Origin: Cladorhizidae sp. MBARI D1340-BT2
Lineage: Eukaryota > Porifera > Demospongiae > Poecilosclerida > Cladorhizidae
Assembly: GCA_028752905.1 (NCBI GenBank)
Contig: JAQNBH010000006.1
Location: forward strand, 30,602,363-30,666,362
Reading direction: 5' to 3'
DNA length: 64,000 bases
Part shown: positions 1 through 10,672 of the stretch, piece after piece
How positions within the stretch are numbered: position 1 is the stretch's first letter
How the letters are laid out: every line of letters starts with the position of its first letter
Translations under genes and position numbers: made by a program
Notes under the pieces: model-generated
The model's database searches: none
The model's input: only the letters and a program-made list of their open reading frames with translations
What the model was told of the DNA's origin: nothing

Positions 1-303
1 GATCGCGATAACCAATCAGATCGAAACAAGTTTTCTCCCACGTGGGAAGAGGTTGTAGTAAGGGAAATAGAAGGAGAGAATGCCTATGATGATTATCTTC
101 AGCAAACCTTTCTTTCTGGAAGGAACCTTGGAAGCAAAACCATATCAAGAACAAAGGGACAAGCTGTTGTCAAATTTCTGAAAGGGGAGATGGCGAACAG
201 TGATCCTAAATTCAATTTTTGGGTGAAACAAAAATGTTTTTAACTTTTGAAGTACCCTGCTCTTGGGCTTAAGGATGTACTTTGTATACCAGCAAAGAAA
301 AAG
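1..303 (+). pseudogene. 5' exon of Ginger/KRBA2-like integrase locus (partial, one stop)
   Basis: Frame 1 is open from the window edge and reads about 101 codons to a donor (AAG then gtatga at 304). It is broken by one in-frame TAA at 241-243, after which the same frame continues for 20 codons. The text (FWVKQKCF, then LLKYPALG) fits the helical 'lid' region that precedes the zinc-binding domain in KRBA2/NOL4-like integrase proteins, where a GE...F.FWVK.KGF pattern is usual. Exon 2 at 549 joins in phase 0. The start of the gene lies outside the window. The family call is from memory of the pattern and is moderate; the exon structure is seen directly. Confidence 0.5.
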
Positions 304-548
304 GTATGATTAAACCCAAATAGCCAGTGATATATTTTGTGAGACATATTTTGTTGTTAGACAGGTCTCCTTATTTTATAAGTTTAAAGCCACAAGTCAA
401 GTGCCAATCTATTTCAAAGCCTGGATGATAATAACAAAGACAAAACTTTGTTTAATTTATTGAAATCCAGTAGCCATTCGCTTCATGAGCCAGACCCTTT
501 ACTGAATCGCAGTTATACGGTGTCGTTTTAATCTAATCTTTTTTTCAG

Positions 549-675
549 GATGAGAGTGACTCCTCCATCCTTGGTCATTATTGGAGAGTGGCTTACATTG
601 AAGAGTTTCATACTATTTTGAATAGAGTGCACTGTGATGTTCAAGGTCATATGGGCTATAAAGACTCTAGCCGAG
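549..675 (+). pseudogene. Second exon of Ginger/KRBA2-like integrase locus
   Basis: A pyrimidine tract ending in cag at 548 precedes an open stretch beginning DESDSSILGHYW and running to a GT donor candidate at 676. It contains RVAYIEEFHTIL and then HCDVQGHMG, which resembles the H...H half of an integrase H2C2 zinc finger. The matching cysteine half (QLCSVCNLQK) is on the exon at 3993, more than 3 kb away, because a hAT (944-3453) lies in the intron. The phase of the 676 donor (1) does not match the phase-0 exon at 3993, so either a short exon is missing, the true donor differs, or the gene is damaged here. Confidence 0.45.
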
Positions 676-943
676 GTACAGAATGTCTATCATTTCTATA
701 CAAAAACAGATTCTATGCATGTGATCTTGTGTTTGAAATGTAGCCCTTGATGCATGCTCTCATTTTGGCACTCAAATATTGTAGGTACAGTGTAGAGCTC
801 TACTGTTTCAACACCTAAAGATTGCACCAGAGATTGAAAATTGTGACTTACTCTCAGTTATATAAGCTGTGCATAATATGCGTATAGCTCATGTCAACCA
901 TAAAATGTTTTTAATCATGTGACCATGAATATTTGAATTGAGG

Positions 944-3453
944 CAGGGTTTTATCTGGGGATATTGTTTTGGGGGGGAAACATTTGACAAATGTGTTAAT
1001 AGCCACACGTGGTTCTTAATATGCCAATAACACTAAGTGCAGTGGGCTAGGTTTGTCTGAGAGCACATGGAAGCTATAGCATGCTCTTTGATTGCTTTAA
1101 AATGGATCTAAGAAAGTATTTTACTAAGAAAATACCTGTGCGCTTGACCCTGATTGCTCCACTAGTCCAAGAAATAAGCCTGAAACTGATGTAAGTGCTG
1201 GACTGCACTCTTTTGAGTCTGGTGGTGATGAATCTGACAATAATGCAAGTTTGTCTGACACTGAAATGGATAATCCTCCAAAAAGGAAGAAAGTGGAAAA
1301 AAATAGCAGAAAGGAACAAGTCAAGCAATCAAAGAAAAGAATGTCTTTCAATTCAAGGTTGTTACATCACTTCCCTTGGGTTCGACATGATTCAGCAATT
1401 GATGGGGCATTCTGTACCATCTGTGAGAAGTGGGAAAAGCCTCCCCTTCAAGTTCGAGGAGCTTGGGTACATGAGCCATTTAGAGCTTGGAAAAAGGCCA
1501 GAGAGAAAATGCAAGAGCATGCTAAGTCCAACTGGCACAAGGAGGCATGTTTACTGGCTTTAGAACACGAGCATTCCCAGAGAGAAGGTACGATTATTGA
1601 GCAGATACAGTCTGTTTCAAGAAGACAACGAGATGAAAATCGTACTGTTGTGAAGAAATTGTTACGGTGCACCTACTATTTGGCCAAAAATAGAATTGCC
1701 CATACAACTAACTTTGCTGATCTAGTAATTGCTTGTGGAACTAATGATCTTCAGCTGTTTGTTCATGATGAAGTGCATAGGAATGCTATGTATACATCCA
1801 CAACTGCCACTACCGATTTTGTTACTGCCATTGCTCTTTGGGTAGAAGAAGGGCTGCTACAGAATTTAAAAGAGTCTCCCTACTTCACTCTAATGGGGGA
1901 TGAATGCACTGACGTGGCGTCCATGGAATAGCTATCCTTGTGTTTCAGGTGGCTAAGAGATGGCAAACCCGAAGAGCACTTTCTTGAGGTGATACATGTC
2001 AAAAGGGCGAATGCTGAAACCATCACTTCAGCCATTACCACCTACCTAGGAGACAAGGGAATCAATGTGAAGTGTATGCGAGGAATGGGTTTTGATGGTG
2101 CCGCCACATTTTCAGGAAGAAAGACAGGAGTTCAGATACAGCTTCGTAGGCTATCTCCACATGCCATATTCATTCACTGCAGGAATCATTTGCTACAATT
2201 AGCATGAGCACAAGCAGCAAATCAAGTTCCACGCATCAAACGGGTATACAATAACCTCACAACTCTATGGAAATTGATGAAGGAGATTCAAGCAGTTCTC
2301 AATATGCCCCAGCTAAAAATGCTTAAACCTACTGACACCCGCTGGCTGTCGCATGAAAACACAATCAGGTCAGTTAAAAGATCATACATTGCAATAGTTG
2401 TGGCGTTTGAAGCAATTTATGAGGAGTCTGGTGATGCTGAAGCTCATGGTCTGTCTCTACTTCTCAGAAAGCTGGAAACAGTAGCATCCATTTATATGCT
2501 TTCTGAGGTGCTTGGCAGTATTGCAAGGCTTTGTAGAGCCTTACAGACAAAGGGCTTTGATCTTGTTCAACTTCCGTTGGCAGTATCTTCGACTCTTCAG
2601 GAATTGCATGCTATTCAAGTATCTCCTACAGACTTTGCATGGTATGCCAGTCTAAAGGAAGTTATTCCAGACCTTCAATTGTCTGGTATTGCTAATGGAG
2701 TCCTTCGAAGAAACCTTGAGCACTTTCCACACTCGGGTAATAAATCCTTTCATTACACATCTAACTGAGAATATTAACAGCAGATTTGCTGATGGTAAGG
2801 ATTTATTAGTTGCATTTTCAATTTTTTATCCACATCACTTGCCACCTGAATCTGATCAAAGATACAGAGAGTATGGTAAAGACAAGTTTATTCAACTTTG
2901 TCGAGAGTATGGGGTCCAATCGGAAGTAGACGACAACGGCAAAGTGGTTAAGTTTGATCCTGATATTGACTCTGAGCTGGTTATGGAAGAATGGATGATG
3001 TACAGACGCCTTTTAAACTCACAAAAAGGAGTCCGAAACATGCAAGAGGGGATAGAGGAAGTCCTTAAAAGTCCTATCTACAGGCAAATGTTTCCTAACA
3101 TTGTGAAGCTAATATCAATCTTACTTTGTCTTCCAGTAAGCACTGCTTCAGTAGAGTGTAGCTTTTCAGCAATGAAAACTGTCAAAACAAGGCTACGAAA
3201 TAAACTTGCTGATTCAAGCCTTAGCAATTTGATGAAAATAGTCATTGAAGGACCAGATAAATTATCTGATATAGACTTAGATAAAATTGTGACTATATGG
3301 AGCACGATTAAGACAAAAGATTTACATGTTTAGTTATGTATTTCATTATGCAACTTCATAAAAAAATTAATGAGTGGGAGGGGAGGGTGGGGGGGAAACA
3401 TGTCCTCTTGGGGGGGAAACATACCCCGGTCTCCCCCCCCAGATAAAACCCTG
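944..3453 (+). mobile_element. hAT DNA transposon (2.5 kb, decayed)
   Basis: The ends are perfect 17-bp terminal inverted repeats: CAGGGTTTTATCTGGGG at 944-960 and its reverse complement ending at 3453. G-rich tracts (GGGGGGGAAACA) follow just inside both ends. The immediate flanks share TGAGG (939-943 and 3454-3458), a 5-bp direct repeat. This is shorter than the 8 bp typical of hAT elements, so it is either an atypical hAT lineage or an eroded 8-bp duplication. The element carries one plus-strand transposase relic (1251-3333) and lies in an intron of the integrase locus, in the same orientation. Confidence 0.85.
1251..3333 (+). pseudogene. hAT transposase (BED/TTF-type finger, DUF4371-like), broken
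   Basis: One frame runs from 1251 to about 2700 with in-frame stops at 1929-1931 (TAG, after MGDECTDVASME) and 2205-2207 (TGA). A frameshift near 2690-2766 moves the rest to another frame that ends at 3333. In order, it has a basic N-terminus, a zinc-finger-like block (FCTICEKW ... H...H), the DUF4371-type core (FTLMGDECTD, then FDGAATFSGRKTGVQ and HCRNHLLQLA), and a C-terminal hAT dimerisation block (LPVSTASVECSFSAMKTV) ending close to the right terminal repeat. About 695 codons in all, a normal length for this family. It would cut and paste the element, but two stops and a frameshift make it inactive. Confidence 0.85.
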
Positions 3454-3992
3454 TGAGGTCCTGACATAAGGTTGCTACCTCTAATTTTTATATGGTGTTG
3501 GTAAATGCAAACATACAATTTGTCATATCCAAATTCAATTGAGTCCTAGGACAGTGCAGCGCAGCATATGAGTAAAACACTACTATTGTAGTAACTTCCA
3601 ATTCATTTTTAGTGAAAAATTTGGAACACACAGCAAGTTACATTTTGGACACAACATAAAACACTCGTTATGAAGTATGTTGACGTTTGGATGTTATGAA
3701 TCCTTATGTTGCACCCATTTCCTATTTTATATCGGTTTGACCTACATACTTCTAATAGTAGCAAAAACATGGGTGTGTGCATTTAGATTTACATTGTCCG
3801 TTTCATCCACTAGATACAGCAAGCATCCACCTCTCAGGTTTTTAATGTGAATATCTAAATACCCATGGGTTATAATCCTGTTGTTTTAGTGTGTGGTAAA
3901 CAACTAGCGACATTTTATAATAGTGATCTGTTTTGGTTATCAATAAAAAATGCTCGTAATTCAATTCTCTGTCTTTACCATACTCCCTCTAG
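3454..3992. other. Intron remainder, no gene seen
   Basis: This is AT-rich sequence between the right end of the hAT and the next integrase exon. I see no coding signal or repeat of note, only the acceptor (ccctctag) at its right edge. Confidence 0.5.
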
Positions 3993-6001
3993 ATTTCTTC
4001 GAACTATGCGTGTCTACCAAGATCTGTTGTGGAGAAGTACGTTCAATTATGTAGTGTGTGTAACCTTCAGAAGCCACAAACCAACAGTGCCCCAATTAAA
4101 CCTATCATTTCTTCTGGGTTTATGACTCGAGGACAGGTAATATTATTAGTTCCAAATATGTTGGTATTTAGTATTGTCTTATTTAGGTGGATTTGATTGA
4201 CATGCGACATAGACCAGACGACCGCCATAATTGGATTGGCCACTACATGGATCATTGGTCCAAATTCCATGTACTGTTTGCTCTTGAGCACAAGAGTGCA
4301 ATTGAGGTGGCTAAAAACTTGTCCAGTCGTGTTTTTGCATATTTCGGTCTTCCCAAGGTTTGTGTGACACATAATTGATTATTAATGGTTACAGCATGTT
4401 TGAGTGTTCCTATGTATAGATATTCCAATCTGATAATGGAAGAGAATTTGTCAATCATATCATAGACAAACTGGTGAAGACCTGGCCGGGGAGAGCCACC
4501 ATCATAAACGGTCGACCAAGACACCCTCAATCACAGGGTCTAGTGGAACGTGCAAATGCTAAAGTTGAAGAACTTCTTGCATGTCGGTTTGAACAGAATG
4601 AATGTGATATGGCATGGTCACATTGGTTACCAGAAATTCAGTGTAAGTTTGATTTTCATAATAGTGATTCATAAACAATAGTGATTCATAAACAACTATA
4701 ATTGGTCACTGTATGATACTATAAAAGAAGATACCATAAATATGTAATATAGCTGAACTTTTCATGGTAATGGTGATTGATAGGTTATGGATGAGTGTTT
4801 AGTACAGCCATTGTAGTAATAATATGCCTAATACTGGCAGCCTGATGGCAGCATGAACTTCACATACTTGGTCATCTCTGCTTTCTTTTGGTGTGTGTGT
4901 TTGGTGTGTGTGTGTATACTACTAGATCAACTGAATACATGTGTTCATGAAACCATGAAGTGTACTCCATACGAATTGGGGTACGGACAACCACCACGTA
5001 GCGGTATATTTCCAGGTACTAATCTAAGGTCATTAATGGAGGAAGATATCGCAGACTTGATCAATGAAACTGAACCTATAGAACATGTATCAGCAGACAA
5101 AAGTTCTACTCCCCTACTTTGTTCAGATGATCCAAGCTCTCCTGAACACTCCTCACCATCTGTCCCTCACTGTAGTGAACCTCATTGCACAGAGAGTGAT
5201 ATCAGAAATAAGCAAAGTAAAACAATTTTAGACCTTTTAATATTTCTAATCCAGGGTCAGTAATGGAGAGTAAAACAATTTTAGACATTCTATTATAATA
5301 CCAAATAAACATTGCACAGAGGTTTCCTTGTGTTGAGACTTGAGAGTGAAAACACAAGTAAATTACTTTTTCGCAATCCCATTATATAACATTTTGATGA
5401 TGTAATAAACATTTTATTAAATATTTCTTCAGGTACACCATTGGCAACAAGCCAAAAGCATAGCAAAAGAAGAAAGGAAGCTGATAGAAACTATCTATTG
5501 AATGCTGAAAGAATGGTGAAACAATACAGTAAACGGAAACGCCATGCTGTTGAATCATTTGCTGTTGGGGATTTAGTCAGCATTCAAATCCCACGAATCG
5601 ACAGAGCATCAACTGATTTTCGACGGATACCATGTGTAATAGTTGTTGTCTCTGGTACCAAGAGACCTGTGTATCGCCTACATTGTCAATATGGGGCATT
5701 GAAAAACTGTGCTTATGATGGACAACTTGAGCGGTATTCTGGCAAAGTCGAGCTTTCACCAAATGACTGGAAAACGGAATCATTTTTGTCTCTTGCACTG
5801 CTCTTTAACCCTAAGAATGCCTATTATGGTAACTCATGTGGTTGCAAAGGTGGATGCAAAAACTCTCATTGCTCTTGTAAGAAAGCCAGAAAGTTGTGCA
5901 CCAAAAGATGTCATACTGGATTACATTGCTTTAACAGTGACAAGAAAGGATTCAATGATGATGTTGTTGTGGGTAGTGCCATCACCAGAGCTACTGGGTG
6001 A
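3993..6001 (+). CDS. Ginger/KRBA2-like integrase with C-terminal CXC cysteine cluster (spliced)
   Basis: Five exons join in frame: 3993-4136, 4187-4357, 4420-4642, 4926-5255 and 5433-6001, all with GT-AG borders (gtaata, gtttgt, gtaagt, gtcagt). Exon 3993 has YACLPRSVVEKYVQLC and VCNLQKP, the C..C half of an integrase zinc finger. Exon 4187 opens VDLIDMRH, giving the first catalytic Asp. Exon 4420 has QSDNGREF (second Asp) and then HPQSQGLVERANAKVEE (the Glu), so a complete DDE set is visible. The last exon has VGDLVSIQIPRIDRASTDF and a cysteine cluster (CGCKGGCK, HCSCKKARKLC, CHTGLHC), the arrangement of KRBA2-type proteins and their transposon relatives. It would cut and join DNA ends. No stop interrupts these exons, but the 5' exons are damaged. 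Confidence 0.75.
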
Positions 6002-6804
6002 CCTGTGGGGGAAAAAATGGCTATGATGTCGAACTTGTGGGTAGTTCTGTAAGTGGATGCAAGCCTGATAGTAGTGTTGTGGGTGGTACTGTCAGTAGAG
6101 ACCAAAAAAATGTCGATGATGTTGAACTTCTAGATAGTTCAGTCAGTGATGATAGAAAGTCTGGACTAGTTATTGTTGATCACTACCCTGATATACCAGT
6201 CCCACCAATGTGGATCCCAGACCTAGTGTTGTATAAAGAAGATCGTGACATGATTCTTAATGGAAACTGGTTAGTGGATTCACATACGTATGCCTCTCAG
6301 AAACTTCTCAAAAAAGTATTTCTCTCCATCAATGGATTGCAAGCTACTACTGTGGTCTCTAATATTAGCAGTGACGTTATTCGGAGTCATGCAGTCCAGA
6401 TTTTGTACAGTCAAAACAACCACTGGATCTGCATTGAGCTGAGTAAGGAAGATAATAGTGAAGTTAAGGTATACGATAGTCTTTACAATCGTTTGCCTCT
6501 ATCAACTTCTGAACAGATAGCTGCACTTGTATTTTCAAGGAATAAAATGATCACAGCAAGGTTTATGAACATTCAGCAGCAGACCAATGGTAATGACTGT
6601 GCAGTTCTTGCTATTGCTTGTGCAGTAGCCCTCTGTTATGGTGAAGATCCAACCAAAATATGCTGGGATATCTCCAAAATGAGATGTCACCTCGTAAATT
6701 GTTTCGAGTCACGTAAAATGCTACCTTTTCCTGGTAAAACTGTTACAAACCTCTCTCTGGCAATGGAACCATTTCAAACAATCGAACTGTACTGCGTCTG
6801 CTGA
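5998..6804 (+). CDS. Ulp1-like (C48-type) cysteine peptidase domain
   Basis: This open frame overlaps the last four bases of the integrase exon but is in a different frame. It has no ATG at its front, so it is probably the tail of the integrase polyprotein displaced by a single indel, or reached by splicing. Residues 1-60 hold short repeats (DVELxxSSVS). The peptidase follows: NNHWICIE with His at residue 142, VYDSLY with Asp at 160, then QQQTNGNDCAVLAIA with Gln at 193-195 and the nucleophile Cys at 201. This His/Asp/Gln/Cys order is that of Ulp1/SENP and adenovirus-type peptidases. Ginger-type transposons with accessory cysteine proteases are known to me. A decayed relative lies at 62960-63530. 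The stop is at 6802-6804. Confidence 0.75.
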   Translation: MTCGGKNGYDVELVGSSVSGCKPDSSVVGGTVSRDQKNVDDVELLDSSVSDDRKSGLVIVDHYPDIPVPPMWIPDLVLYKEDRDMILNGNWLVDSHTYASQKLLKKVFLSINGLQATTVVSNISSDVIRSHAVQILYSQNNHWICIELSKEDNSEVKVYDSLYNRLPLSTSEQIAALVFSRNKMITARFMNIQQQTNGNDCAVLAIACAVALCYGEDPTKICWDISKMRCHLVNCFESRKMLPFPGKTVTNLSLAMEPFQTIELYCVC

Positions 6805-7017
6805 ATGCCATGGAACAAAAGTAGGATGGCAGAATGTTCAAAATGTGGGGAGTGGTACCATGATTAGTGCATGAAGATTCCCAGAGTTTATTTCGATAAG
6901 AAAATATGGATTGGTGGACATGTATTAATTGCTAACTGAATTGGAATACTCGGTTATGAATTTTGTACGAATTTTGTATGTACAATATTTGGCCTTTATG
7001 GAATGCAACTACCTTGT
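6805..7017. other. No feature seen downstream of the peptidase
   Basis: AT-rich sequence with no ORF. I looked for a terminal inverted repeat closing the integrase element and could not identify one, because its left end is outside the window. Confidence 0.4.
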
Positions 7018-7350
7018 CAGAATGAGCAACTTTTACCTGTTTCTAGAGCTACAAATTCTATGATAAATCCTAGAATTGAGCAACTTTTACTGCTCCTATT
7101 AACATTCTTGGTTTTGAGAGTGCAGATTGAGGTTTGAGTTTGACCTAGCGTGATCCAAGGATAGTATGCGCAAACTTTTGATCCAAGGTTTCTTGCTAGA
7201 ATGAGCAACTTTTACCTGTTCTATTGAGTAGAAATTCTATGATCAATCCTAGATTGAGCAACTTACTGTTATTACCAAATTCTTGGTTTTGAGAGTGCAG
7301 ATTGGAGGTTTGAGTTTGACCTTGCACGATCCTAGGTTCCAGGTTTGCGC
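7018..7350. repeat. Tandem duplication, about 180-bp unit, two copies
   Basis: Copies begin AGAATGAGCAACTTTTACC at 7019 and 7199. Both continue through AATTCTATGAT, CTTGGTTTTGAGAGTGC and GAGTTTGACCT in the same order. Differences are scattered with a few small indels. Confidence 0.8.
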
Positions 7351-7813
7351 GTAACATATATATAATGTAGACTGCATGCTAACATAAAATGCAGCTTCAG
7401 AGGTTCCACTCTTCGTAGATATTTTGTTAGAACTGTCAAGCTAAAATAACAGCACACTTGACCTTCCACTTCATCATAATGAAGCCTCCGCTATGAAGAG
7501 TACCAAGTCTCCTGGAACTACCTCTATGCTACAATGTTTTTTCAATAAGGCCTCTTGGAACACAAAAATGGTCATGATTGTGGGTGTGGCTAACTATTCT
7601 GACACTACCAGGCCCTCTTCTTCTAACTTGTCCAGTACATATAATCTATGATCTGTATCAACAAGAAATGGCTATGGCTAGCTAACACCTTGAAAATTGT
7701 AATTATATCTCAGCACGCAGATGGACAACCACGGTGTATTATGGCCGAGGGCTAGAGCTAGGGCTAGTATAGAAGGCCAGCCACAATATATCAATGGGAT
7801 GGCTAGCCATATT

Positions 7814-8030
7814 TCTAGCCCTAGCCTTAGCCTTAACTCTAGTCCAAGCCTTAGCCTTAACTCTAGTCCAAGCCTTAGCCTTAACTCTAGTTCAAGCCTT
7901 AGCGTTAACTCTTGTCCAAGCCTTAGCCTTAACTCTAGTCCAAGCCTTAGCCTTAACTCTTGTCCAAGCCTTAGCCTTAACTCTAGTCCAAGCCTTAGTC
8001 TTAACTCTAGTCCCAGCCTTAGCCCTAGTC
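7814..8030. repeat. 24-bp minisatellite, about nine copies
   Basis: The unit is close to CTCTAGTCCAAGCCTTAG followed by CCTTAA. Because 24 is a multiple of three, the array stays open in several frames (SPSLSLNS repeats on plus, LTLVQALA on another), so those ORFs are by-products. The TAGCCT/GGGCTA motif recurs at 7742-7760, 17487-17503 and 39030-39132. Confidence 0.9.
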
Positions 8031-8099
8031 ACATCGCTGTAATCTATGTTAAGTGTGAATTGGTGTTGATTGAACCTCACACTGTTTGGGTTGTTAGGG

Positions 8100-9375
8100 T
8101 CACATTCATAGTCCTTCTAAAGGCTGGTTCACAATATGACGTGAACCATCCTGAAATATTAACTAGAATACCCTGAGATATTTTTAACAAGTACCATAGC
8201 CAGGTTAAGAAGGCAAGCAGGCTCTGCGCTATAACAAGACATCTCTATTTCTTAGTAACTTACTAGATATATGCACATCTCTGCTCTGAAGATGAAATGA
8301 TAAAATAATATTAAAAAAGGATAAATGTCAAATGTGTGTGTATACTCTAACTTCAGCTGATACCTGACATTGAGAAGTTCCTTTTTGGCTTTCTGTGTTG
8401 TCAAGACGACCTACAGTTTCAAAGACACACTATCAAAGTAAGTTTATAACATGAGCATATTTAGAAGTCAAGCAAATGTTATTATTGGGTGTAGAGTAGC
8501 ATGCCCTATCTGGTTTGACTCGTATTTCTAAATGTCGGATGGCAAACTCATAAAGCTCATATCTCAACAGGATTCAAGGCTTGCTAGGAGTCTTTTTTGA
8601 ACCCAAGCCGCAGGTGCTGTTTTAGGACTAGACTGGTTACACATAACAAGTGCCCATTGGAAAGTTGACAACTTTGACATTACCGTAATCCGGAGAAAAA
8701 GAACAACTAGCTAAAGCGCATGCAGCAGCTTCACATGCAAAATTTAGCTTCAAACTTTATTGCAGATCAGCAATGTGTATGTGAATAACATGAGTGGGCA
8801 TCATTTGGAATAACCAGCTTCATGATGAAAGCACCCACAATACAAACTCTCGGGTTTTAATTGCCTATGGGCTTACAGTATATAATTACAGTAATGTAAA
8901 TTGTTTGAACATATATGTAAGCTTTAAGCACGATTCTCTAAGATATAATTTTATGCAAATCTTTTTATGAATGTTAAAAATTATTTTTTACCCCAGTTCC
9001 AAATTAATAGCATACTCACAATGAAAATGAACAGACAAGTCAATAGGCAAGATATAAAAAAGACGTTAGTCACAACTATGCACTTGAAACAAGTCTTTCC
9101 TCAGATGTTACTTATGAAAAGCAGCATAATAGGACACAGACCCTCCCCATTGATCATGACTCTTCAAAATTGAATGATGATACATACTTAATAATCTGCC
9201 TACCAAGTGTGGCAATGATCCTCCGAGACAGTCATACATACAAATGCACAAACAGATATGAGCACAAACAAAACCCTGCCATGCATGTTGTGGCCATCAC
9301 CTCCCACATATCCATGTTATGCACATACAGAAATAAATGTCTGGACACCATGCCATTTATAGTATGATTGCTTAC
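8100..9375. other. No gene recognised
   Basis: AT-rich sequence with only short unsupported ORFs. No palindrome or tandem array stood out on reading. Confidence 0.4.
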
Positions 9376-9801
9376 CATATCTTGATTCATAGTGAATCAA
9401 GTCCTTCTTCAGATCAGTGATAGTGTGAGAGTTCTCCGAAACTTTATTCTTCAGATCAATGACATTTTGAGAGCTCTCTGAAAGTTCTTCCTTCAGATCA
9501 ATGACACCTTGAGAGTTCTCTGAAAGTTGCTCCTTCAGATCAATGACACTTTGAGAGCTCTCTGAAAGTTCTTCCTTCAGATTAATGACACTTTGAGAGC
9601 TCTCTGAAAGTTCTTCCTTCAGATTAATGACACTTTGAGAGCTCTCTGAAAGTTGCTTCTGCAGATCAAGGACTCTTTGAGAGCTCTCCAACTCCACTAT
9701 TGAAAAACTCAGATTAAACTGGTTCTTTGATCATCAGTATGAAGATTACCTTCGAGTCGCTTTCGCTTTTCAGTAGCACGGTCACGTTTACGTTGCTCTG
9801 C
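9376..9801 (-). CDS. Coiled-coil protein gene fragment, two spliced exons with 42-bp internal repeats
   Basis: On the minus strand an exon at 9801-9750 (acceptor tatag, donor gtaatc) encodes AEQRKRDRATEKRKRLE. It splices in frame to an exon at 9696-9376 (acceptor caatag, donor gtaagc). The second exon is about seven copies of a 14-residue unit like SESSQSVINLKEEL, two heptads each, with Leu/Ile/Val at coiled-coil core positions and many Glu/Ser, ending DLKKDLIHYESRYG. Clean splice sites on both sides and preserved heptads across imperfect 42-bp repeats argue that this is real protein sequence. The first and last exons of the gene were not found, and I cannot name it. It could be a cytoskeletal or scaffold protein, or a repeat-expanded family member. 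Confidence 0.6.
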
Positions 9802-9803
9802 CT

Positions 9804-10520
9804 ATATCAAGTCCTATCACGAAAAGTGTATCTTTTGGTTATTGTATACATCTATAATCAGTGAGTTGACAGTTACATCACAAAAAATATCCATACACTC
9901 TGCACACATGTTGTTAAATGGAGCTGCTTACTATCAGTGACTGCTGAAAAGAAGTACTTAATTATAAAAACTAATTGTAATGCAAGTAAAGAGTTAAAGA
10001 AATACTTAAGGGAGAGGAGCACCAGAAATAGATATCGTAAAAAAAGGTATTAGGTTGTACAGTACATGAAATTATTTCTCTCTAACTGTTTACTCAGTTT
10101 ATTTTTTCATCCTTGGTAAGTCATCTACAGATCATTCTAGATTTTGGGATCCTTTAGCTATAGTAGAGTAACTTCTTCGCAGTTGCATTTGTGATGGTTA
10201 GGCATTTGTAAAAGCAAGCTGTTTTATGCACACAAAAATAAGCTGGTTCCTACATATTTGGAGCTGGTTAGGGATCTGCTGTACACACTGGCATAAGAGT
10301 TGTTCCCTGGTAAGCCACAATAGTGGACTCACACATGTTTGTTCATATGCCAATCATGCGCTACAGTTTTTGCTGTCTTGAACATGTCAGGAGAGAATAG
10401 TAAAGTTGAGCAGTAGCATCTAGATAAGCTGATGAGATGCCAGGAGGTAGCATATACATAGCCAAGTATACTGTTGAGACTATAGCTAGAATTGTTTGTT
10501 ACACAGACTTTCTGGCAATC
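9804..10520. other. No gene recognised
   Basis: This is probably intron or intergenic sequence upstream of the coiled-coil exons. I could not find a further exon with confidence. Confidence 0.35.
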
Positions 10521-10672
10521 AACTTAAATTAACCCACTCAACATTCTGGCTAATGCTCTAGCCTTCATCAGGAACAATGAGATACTAAGATTCATACGAA
10601 TCTTAGGATCTTATTATTCCTGATTGAGGTTAGAGTAACTAGCAGGAATGTCAAATGAGCAAATTTAAGTTA
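10521..10672. repeat. Small palindromic (MITE-like) element
   Basis: The arms AACTTAAATT ... TAATGCTCTAGCC ... and their imperfect complements meet at a perfect centre, CTAAGATTCATACGAATCTT AG (10585-10606). Related text (CTGATGAAGGCTAGAGCAT) occurs at 42475-42665 and near 56070, so it is a dispersed family. Confidence 0.6.

Noticed and set aside
4067..4530. Minus-strand ORFs opposite the integrase exons
   Set aside because: They are antisense shadows of the spliced plus-strand exons and lack motifs.
7742..8030. Telomeric repeat remnant
   Set aside because: The motif is TAGCC(T/C)TTAA-like, not TTAGGG; no run of the animal telomere unit exists.
7721..8176. 151-codon Ser/Pro/Leu-rich ORF
   Set aside because: It is produced by the 24-bp repeat; other frames and the other strand are open too.
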